Positions 61,201 through 64,000 of a DNA stretch of 64,000 bases are shown piece after piece. The stretch lies in assembly GCA_037893245.1 (NCBI GenBank), contig JBAIAA010000882.1, positions 434,001 to 498,000 on the forward strand. Reading direction: 5' to 3'. This DNA is from Crossaster papposus (Eukaryota > Echinodermata > Asteroidea > Velatida > Solasteridae). Numbering within the stretch: position 1 is the stretch's first letter; every line of letters starts with the position of its first letter. The notes below the pieces were generated by a model, which worked only from the letters and a program-made list of their open reading frames with translations, was not told the origin of the DNA and did no database searches. The translations under genes were made by a program, and so were the position numbers.

Positions 61201-63547
61201 AGAGGCATACATCTGTATTTTCATCTTCTCGATATGACAAATCTATGTCTTGCATTTTCATTTCATGTTCCATGTTTTTTAAATTATTGTTGTAGGTACG
61301 GCATTAGTTTTGACGAGGATGCCACTAGAGAAGATACAGGACGGTCTCAAACAGTTGATGCTAGCACAGGTCACTCCGCTTAATCAGGCAAGATTAGAAA
61401 CAGTTCACCGTAAAATGCATAAAACGTTTGTAAGGCGTCCTGGCAAAATAAGACAGAACTGGGCAGATGACGAAGTCAGGTTTGCTGGTATTAGGAAAGA
61501 CAATAACATTCTCCTTACAGTACTGTTTGTTTCACTTCAATCGGACATTCTGTTGACGAGTTATAGCTGTTTAAAGTTTGCGGTTATGGACATTTTCAAA
61601 CGGTATAAACCTGGGGAAATATATGCCAGGTGATCATTTCAACTTAATCTTTGCTTTTCTGGTACTTTACGCAGGTGTTAAAAGCAGATGCTGAACGGAA
61701 GTCCAGTTTGTCCAGCGATCCGACTATCTGGCTTGACAGAATAGCTGCAATATTTAAGTATGTCTGCCGCCTTCTTAACACTCGTCAATTCTTGAATCTT
61801 GTGGGACATGACCTTCCAATAAAACTAAAATATAGCTAACTCTTCAGTCGAATCTCAAGGACTTCTTTTATTATTTTCTTCAAGATGACAGCATGCCAGA
61901 AGGAATAAATTTCCAGGGAGTTTAGATTCGTTCATATCTTTACATTTAAGTACTTTCCAACAATTACTTTGTTGGTTACTTTTTGGGTGGTTGCAAAAGA
62001 TATACTGTCCCATTAAAAGGCATGTCGTAAAAATTCACTAGTTTTGTTTTTTGATGTTTGCAAATATATCCCTAGAATCACTGACTCATGCAAACTTCAC
62101 TTGAAACTGATCTTACATTGAGGATTTGTTGTAATTTTTATTTCCACGTTTTATTTTAGAAATACAAACCCTGCCATTACCAACGGGCAGACCCATCCAT
62201 GTCAAGCCATCCTGCAGGAGATCTGGCCAGTACTATCCAACACGTGCAATAAATATCAGGGTGATATCCGCATCATTGAGCGGTGCTGTCGGTGCATACG
62301 CTTCGCTATCCGCTGTGTGGGCAAAGGATCAGCACTGCTCCTAACTCCACTAGTCACGCAGGTCAGGCAACTTTTTCTTCCCTTGAATGCAAGGCTGTCT
62401 GTGCTTGACTCTTGGGCATCAAGACTTAGGGTGCCGCCTAAGATCCTCCCTTACTAGGATCCTCCCTTATATTACGTGGTGCTTGGCCTTCGGGCTACAT
62501 GAACGAACTGGGGAGAAAATAGCTTTGAGTTAAAGGCTGTCTGTGCTTGACTCTTGGGGATCAAGACTCAGGGTGCCGCTTAGGATCCTCCCTTATATTA
62601 CGTGGTGCTTGGCCTTCCGGCTACATGAACGAACTAGGGAGAAAGTAGTTTTGAGTTAAAGGCTGTCTGTGTTTGACTCTTGGGCATCAAGACTTAGGGT
62701 GCCGCCTAGGATCCTCCCTTATATTACGTGGTGCTTGGCCTTCGGGCTACATGAACGAACCGGGGAGGAAATAGCTTTGAGTTAAATGCTGTCTGTGCTT
62801 GACTCTTGGGCATCAAGACTTAGGGTGCCGCTTAGGATCCTCCCTTATATTACGTGGTGCTTGGCCTTCGGGCTACATGAACGAACTAGGGAGAAAGTAG
62901 TTTTGAGTTCAAGGCTGTCTGTGTTTGACTCTTGGGCATCAAGACTTAGGGTGCCGCCTAGGATCCTCCCTTATATTACGTGGTGCTTGGCCTTCGGGCT
63001 ACATGAACGAACTGGGGAGAAAGTAGTTTTGAGTTAAAGGCTGTCTGTGTTGTATGGGCCAATATTGCTGGTCGTAGTTTAGCTAGCTTGCCCACCTGGG
63101 CTTCACACAGCGAAACCTTGATCAACTACACGCACAAATCCCACACTGTGCGGGCGTACATGTAACCGTGTATAAGCCCTCACCTAGTTATGAGGACAGG
63201 CTCTTTGAAAAAACCAGATTGAGTAGTGGGGACATTTTTGAGTCCCCATAGCACATTGGGTCTTCAGTAAAGGTAGAACAAGTTAAAAATTGGGTTGGGG
63301 TATAATAAAAGAAAATGTAGAAGAAGACAAATTAGGGTGATGTTGAAAATTAAACTACTTTTGTATTTTTAGAAATGAACCAAGTTACACATTGAGTAAT
63401 GAACCTTTTTGATCATGTGTTTTGTCCTAGATGGTAACAATATATCAGGCACATCAGCATTCGTGTTTCCTATACCTCGGTAGTATATTAGTCCATGAAT
63501 ATGGTGACGATGTTGGCTGTATACCTGGCATCATAGACATGCTACAA
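52152..63547 (+). CDS. TNPO3: Transportin-3, N-terminal 724 codons (16 exons, runs off window)
   Basis: Coding exons: 52152-52268, 55146-55235, 55494-55681, 55963-56119, 56531-56674, 57423-57598, 58386-58461, 58640-58849, 59006-59113, 59335-59432, 59757-59896, 60133-60324, 61296-61369, 61675-61757, 62160-62361, 63431-63547. All are GT-AG and every phase matches. The product follows human TNPO3 throughout (for example [52 protein letters not shown]). Known role: importin-beta-family (HEAT-repeat) receptor that carries SR splicing factors into the nucleus and releases them on RanGTP. Exon 1 begins the importin-beta N-terminal region; exon 15 carries the arginine-rich helix region that in the human protein contacts phospho-SR cargo. 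About 200 C-terminal residues are beyond 64000. Introns hold several tandem arrays, two derived from its own exons. Confidence 0.96.
52588..52748. mobile_element. Foldback element in TNPO3 intron 1
   Basis: The left arm (GGACCATTACGCAAATACTT, CATTGTGACATCACAATAGT) and the right arm (TTGTGACGTCACAATGACAG, GGTATTTGCGATATGGTC) are inverted. About 160 bp with arms near 60 bp. No ORF. Confidence 0.72.
53975..54326. mobile_element. 352-bp element with perfect 26-bp inverted ends
   Basis: TTATAACACCTCACTCACAG plus ATTCTG at the left; the exact inverse at the right. The interior contains a direct repeat of ACTATGCGCATAGCAAC. No coding. It lies in TNPO3 intron 1 and directly touches the palindrome at 54329-54490. 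Confidence 0.85.
54329..54490. repeat. Near-perfect 160-bp palindrome
   Basis: Arms of about 75 bp run from CAAATATTG through GGTATAGTAAAACTAGCCTC and ATTCTATTTTCCC to a short CTTCGCC-type loop, then back. The inner 55 bp or so of each arm differ at only one or two positions. Hairpin-forming on either strand. Confidence 0.9.
54761..54955 (+). repeat. Minisatellite, 10-bp unit, 19 copies
   Basis: Nineteen identical copies of GGACTTGCAG followed by a partial unit. Because 10 is not a multiple of 3, all frames are open and give the repeating peptide [10 protein letters not shown] (plus strand) or [10 protein letters not shown] (minus strand); these are not genes. It lies in TNPO3 intron 1. Confidence 0.98.
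55146..55235 (+). CDS. TNPO3: TNPO3 exon 2
   Basis: 30 codons, phase 0 to 0, [20 protein letters not shown] to QTMRSK. The YFAAQT motif is the second helix of the Ran-binding N-terminal part. Confidence 0.95.
55494..55681 (+). CDS. TNPO3: TNPO3 exon 3
   Basis: 188 bases, phase 0 in, 2 out. [20 protein letters not shown] and [13 protein letters not shown] match the next HEAT repeats of the human protein. Confidence 0.95.
55785..55826 (+). repeat. Solo copy of the minisatellite seed
   Basis: TTGAGACTGGAAGACTTGTG then ATGGACTTGCAGGG matches 54739-54772, the left edge of the 10-bp array, but with a single unit. It lies in TNPO3 intron 3. Confidence 0.75.
55963..56119 (+). CDS. TNPO3: TNPO3 exon 4
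   Basis: 157 bases, phase 2 in, 0 out at GTAAGC after VVQIM. Contains [20 protein letters not shown]. Its last 40 bases and donor are repeated just downstream. Confidence 0.95.
56120..56232 (+). repeat. Tandem copies of the exon 4 end and its donor
   Basis: GAGTTGGCCCAGG at 56081 (exon 4) recurs at 56155. The copy continues to ATCATGGTAAGCGTTTCACC, so exon end, donor and intron start are all duplicated at a spacing of 74 bp. A third, shorter piece begins at 56223 (GAGTTGGCC). The copies differ from the exon at several positions. Confidence 0.88.
56531..56674 (+). CDS. TNPO3: TNPO3 exon 5
   Basis: 48 codons, phase 0 to 0. [15 protein letters not shown] parallels the human KVFRCLGSWFNLGVL. 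Confidence 0.93.
56908..57149. mobile_element. TTAA-flanked MITE, copy 1 of 2 (242 bp)
   Basis: TTAACCAGTTCGCGCCGG at the left and the exact inverse at the right, including TTAA on both sides as for piggyBac or Kolobok insertions. The interior shares GGGATTATTTTT, CGATCCGA, GGGAAGC and GTCATCCGTTTT with 63567-63808. No ORF. Lies in TNPO3 intron 5. Confidence 0.85.
57215..57311 (+). mobile_element. LINE or SINE 3' tail
   Basis: GCACCGCGAGCGCTG, GTGCGCTTTATAAATATCC and then (ATT)n at 57289-57306. The same kind of tail follows the two LINE ends at the left of the window. No ORF part is present. Confidence 0.55.
57423..57598 (+). CDS. TNPO3: TNPO3 exon 6
   Basis: 176 bases, phase 0 in, 2 out. 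[20 protein letters not shown] is nearly the human sequence. Confidence 0.95.
57940..58140. repeat. Degenerate CTAGTTG/CTAGTCA array
   Basis: Short units of CTAGTTG and CTAGTCA recur from about 58035 to 58100 in TNPO3 intron 6. Simple-sequence expansion. Confidence 0.65.
58386..58461 (+). CDS. TNPO3: TNPO3 exon 7
   Basis: 76 bases, phase 2 in, 0 out. [20 protein letters not shown], then ETPNQ before GTACGT. Confidence 0.92.
58640..58849 (+). CDS. TNPO3: TNPO3 exon 8
   Basis: 70 codons, phase 0 to 0. [20 protein letters not shown] and [15 protein letters not shown] match human TNPO3. Confidence 0.95.
59006..59113 (+). CDS. TNPO3: TNPO3 exon 9
   Basis: 36 codons, phase 0 to 0. [20 protein letters not shown] and [10 protein letters not shown], a strongly conserved segment. 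Confidence 0.95.
59335..59432 (+). CDS. TNPO3: TNPO3 exon 10
   Basis: 98 bases, phase 0 in, 2 out. [18 protein letters not shown] corresponds to human WEVTEAVLFIMAAIAKSV. Confidence 0.92.
59757..59896 (+). CDS. TNPO3: TNPO3 exon 11
   Basis: 140 bases, phase 2 in, 1 out (GTAAAA). [20 protein letters not shown] is highly conserved. The frame stays open past the donor to 60005 through a short repeated CACAAGATGGT block at 59936-59971. Confidence 0.93.
60133..60324 (+). CDS. TNPO3: TNPO3 exon 12
   Basis: 192 bases, phase 1 to 1. [40 protein letters not shown] and [15 protein letters not shown]. Its 3' part and GTAAGG donor are repeated in tandem immediately downstream. The first donor (60325) was chosen because it joins exon 13 in frame as EGTALVLTR, like human KGTALVLAR. 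Confidence 0.92.
60209..61154 (+). repeat. Tandem duplication of TNPO3 exon 12 end plus donor, 8 units
   Basis: Donor-side landmark GATAGAAGGTAAGG-like positions: 60321, 60433, 60545, 60657, 60746, 60858, 60970, 61081. Spacing is 112 bp except one 89-bp unit and a last one of 111. Each unit holds the exon's CTCCTACAGAT, AGGCCGTGGACGCCTTCAAC and TAGGGTTGATAGAAG, then about 20 intron bases. Six units keep GTAAGG, the fourth has GTAGGG and the last has GATGAG. The final unit also keeps a diverged copy of the upstream CCAGGACCACTTGGCCTCAC part. The first unit is the true exon. Confidence 0.93.
61296..61369 (+). CDS. TNPO3: TNPO3 exon 13
   Basis: 74 bases, phase 1 in, 0 out. [20 protein letters not shown], then MLAQ. 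The donor GTCACT is weak but placed exactly by homology. The frame stays open for 87 more codons past it. Confidence 0.88.
61675..61757 (+). CDS. TNPO3: TNPO3 exon 14
   Basis: 83 bases, phase 0 in, 2 out. [16 protein letters not shown] matches human SSDPTVFLDRLAVIFR. Confidence 0.93.
61871..62011 (+). repeat. Dispersed repeat (GATAGCT family), copy 4 of 4
   Basis: TTTTCTTCAAGATGACAGCA, TGCCAGAAGGAATAAATTTC, CAGGGAGTTTAG and TTTGTTGGTTACTTTTTGG, then GCAAAAGATATACTG. Longest match to 18371-18500. In TNPO3 intron 14. Confidence 0.65.
62160..62361 (+). CDS. TNPO3: TNPO3 exon 15
   Basis: 202 bases, phase 2 in, 0 out. [30 protein letters not shown] and the arginine-rich [18 protein letters not shown], which in human TNPO3 forms the helix that contacts SR cargo. 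Confidence 0.96.
62393..63055 (+). repeat. Intronic satellite, 126-bp unit, five copies plus a partial
   Basis: GGCTGTCTGTG-like unit starts at 62393, 62535, 62661, 62787, 62913 and 63039. The first unit is 142 bp owing to an internal repeat of GGATCCTCCCTTA; the others are exactly 126. Words: GACTCTTGGGCATCAAGAC, GTGGTGCTTGGCCTTCGGGC. The unit is a multiple of 3, so one frame stays open; I do not think it is coding. It begins only 31 bases after the exon 15 donor. Confidence 0.92.
63431..63547 (+). CDS. TNPO3: TNPO3 exon 16 (last in window)
   Basis: 39 codons, phase 0 to 0. [20 protein letters not shown], ending IIDMLQ at GTAAGT. The remaining exons lie beyond the window. Confidence 0.95.
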
Positions 63548-63566
63548 GTAAGTCAAATGTGGCGGG

Positions 63567-63808
63567 TTAACCAGTTCGTGCCGAGATTATTTTGACATTG
63601 ACCGGGCCTAGGCCCAGGTGCGGGATTGTTTTTCACGAACCTCAATCCGAGACAGGTTCAGGTTGGCATCTGTGGGAAGCTAACCCTGATCGCTGTGAGT
63701 CGGTTGCTGACAGATATTTCCAGACTTGCTCATGGTGTGTTTATCCATCCGTTTTAAATCCAGAAAAAACTTTGCGCGTGTACACGGCATCCAACGCGAA
63801 CTGGTTAA
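63567..63808. mobile_element. TTAA-flanked MITE, copy 2 of 2 (242 bp)
   Basis: TTAACCAGTTCGTGCCGAG at the left and CCAACGCGAACTGGTTAA at the right. Same length as copy 1 at 56908, with more divergence between its ends. It begins 19 bases after the exon 16 donor region of TNPO3. Confidence 0.8.
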
Positions 63809-64000
63809 CAGTTTAGAAATAGCTATATTTTGCGAGTTACATTACTGTTCACGGGAGATTGGCAAATATATCCATCTTCAAGATACACAATTTTGCACTT
63901 AAACAAATTCAGTAATTTTTCTTCAAGCAAATTTTCAAATTGCATGAATATTTTTTTTTGTAACGTTATTAATTTTGTAGGGCTGTTAATTTTCGAATAA

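Noticed and set aside
62786-63037. Open frame with two copies of [11 protein letters not shown]
   Set aside because: The 126-bp satellite unit is a multiple of 3, so an open frame persists by period alone; it lies inside a TNPO3 intron.

Overview
This window is invertebrate nuclear DNA. It is AT-rich, its genes are split by GT-AG introns, and it is crowded with small inverted-repeat elements, L2/CR1-type LINE tails and tRNA-derived SINEs. The gene families (secreted F-type lectin-like protein, synaptotagmin, transportin-3) and the repeat style fit an invertebrate deuterostome, most likely an echinoderm. That placement is an inference from style; no marker gene proves it.

Three protein genes can be modelled exon by exon, with junction phases that agree throughout. 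(1) Minus strand, 643-7276: a complete 12-exon gene of 567 codons for a secreted protein. It has a signal peptide, a novel N-terminal part, a module like one seen in skeletal organic matrix proteins, and two F-type lectin/fucolectin-like domains built from matching exon sets (93 and 228 bases in both copies). The usual fucose-binding motif is not visible in either. (2) Minus strand, 12604-20845: a complete 432-residue synaptotagmin (membrane segment, C2A, C2B, WHxL end), closest by eye to the SYT3/5/6/9/10 class. (3) Plus strand, 52152 to beyond 63547: the first 16 coding exons (724 codons) of transportin-3 (TNPO3), the importin-beta-family import receptor for SR splicing factors. The gene runs off the right edge.

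The genes do not form a pathway; this is an ordinary stretch of animal genome. Between the synaptotagmin and TNPO3 lie about 31 kb with no coding sequence I can support. That stretch holds foldback elements and MITEs, SINEs, short dispersed repeats, homopolymer runs and one CpG-richer patch near 42.9-43.7 kb.

The most unusual structures are in TNPO3. The 3' halves of two separate coding exons, each with its splice donor, have been copied in tandem into the following intron: exon 12 gives eight units of about 112 bp in all, and exon 4 gives one full and one partial extra copy of about 70 bp. The same gene also carries a 19-copy array of a 10-bp unit, a 126-bp satellite and a near-perfect 160-bp palindrome. 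In the synaptotagmin gene a 437-bp inverted-repeat element begins at position +6 of a C2B splice donor.
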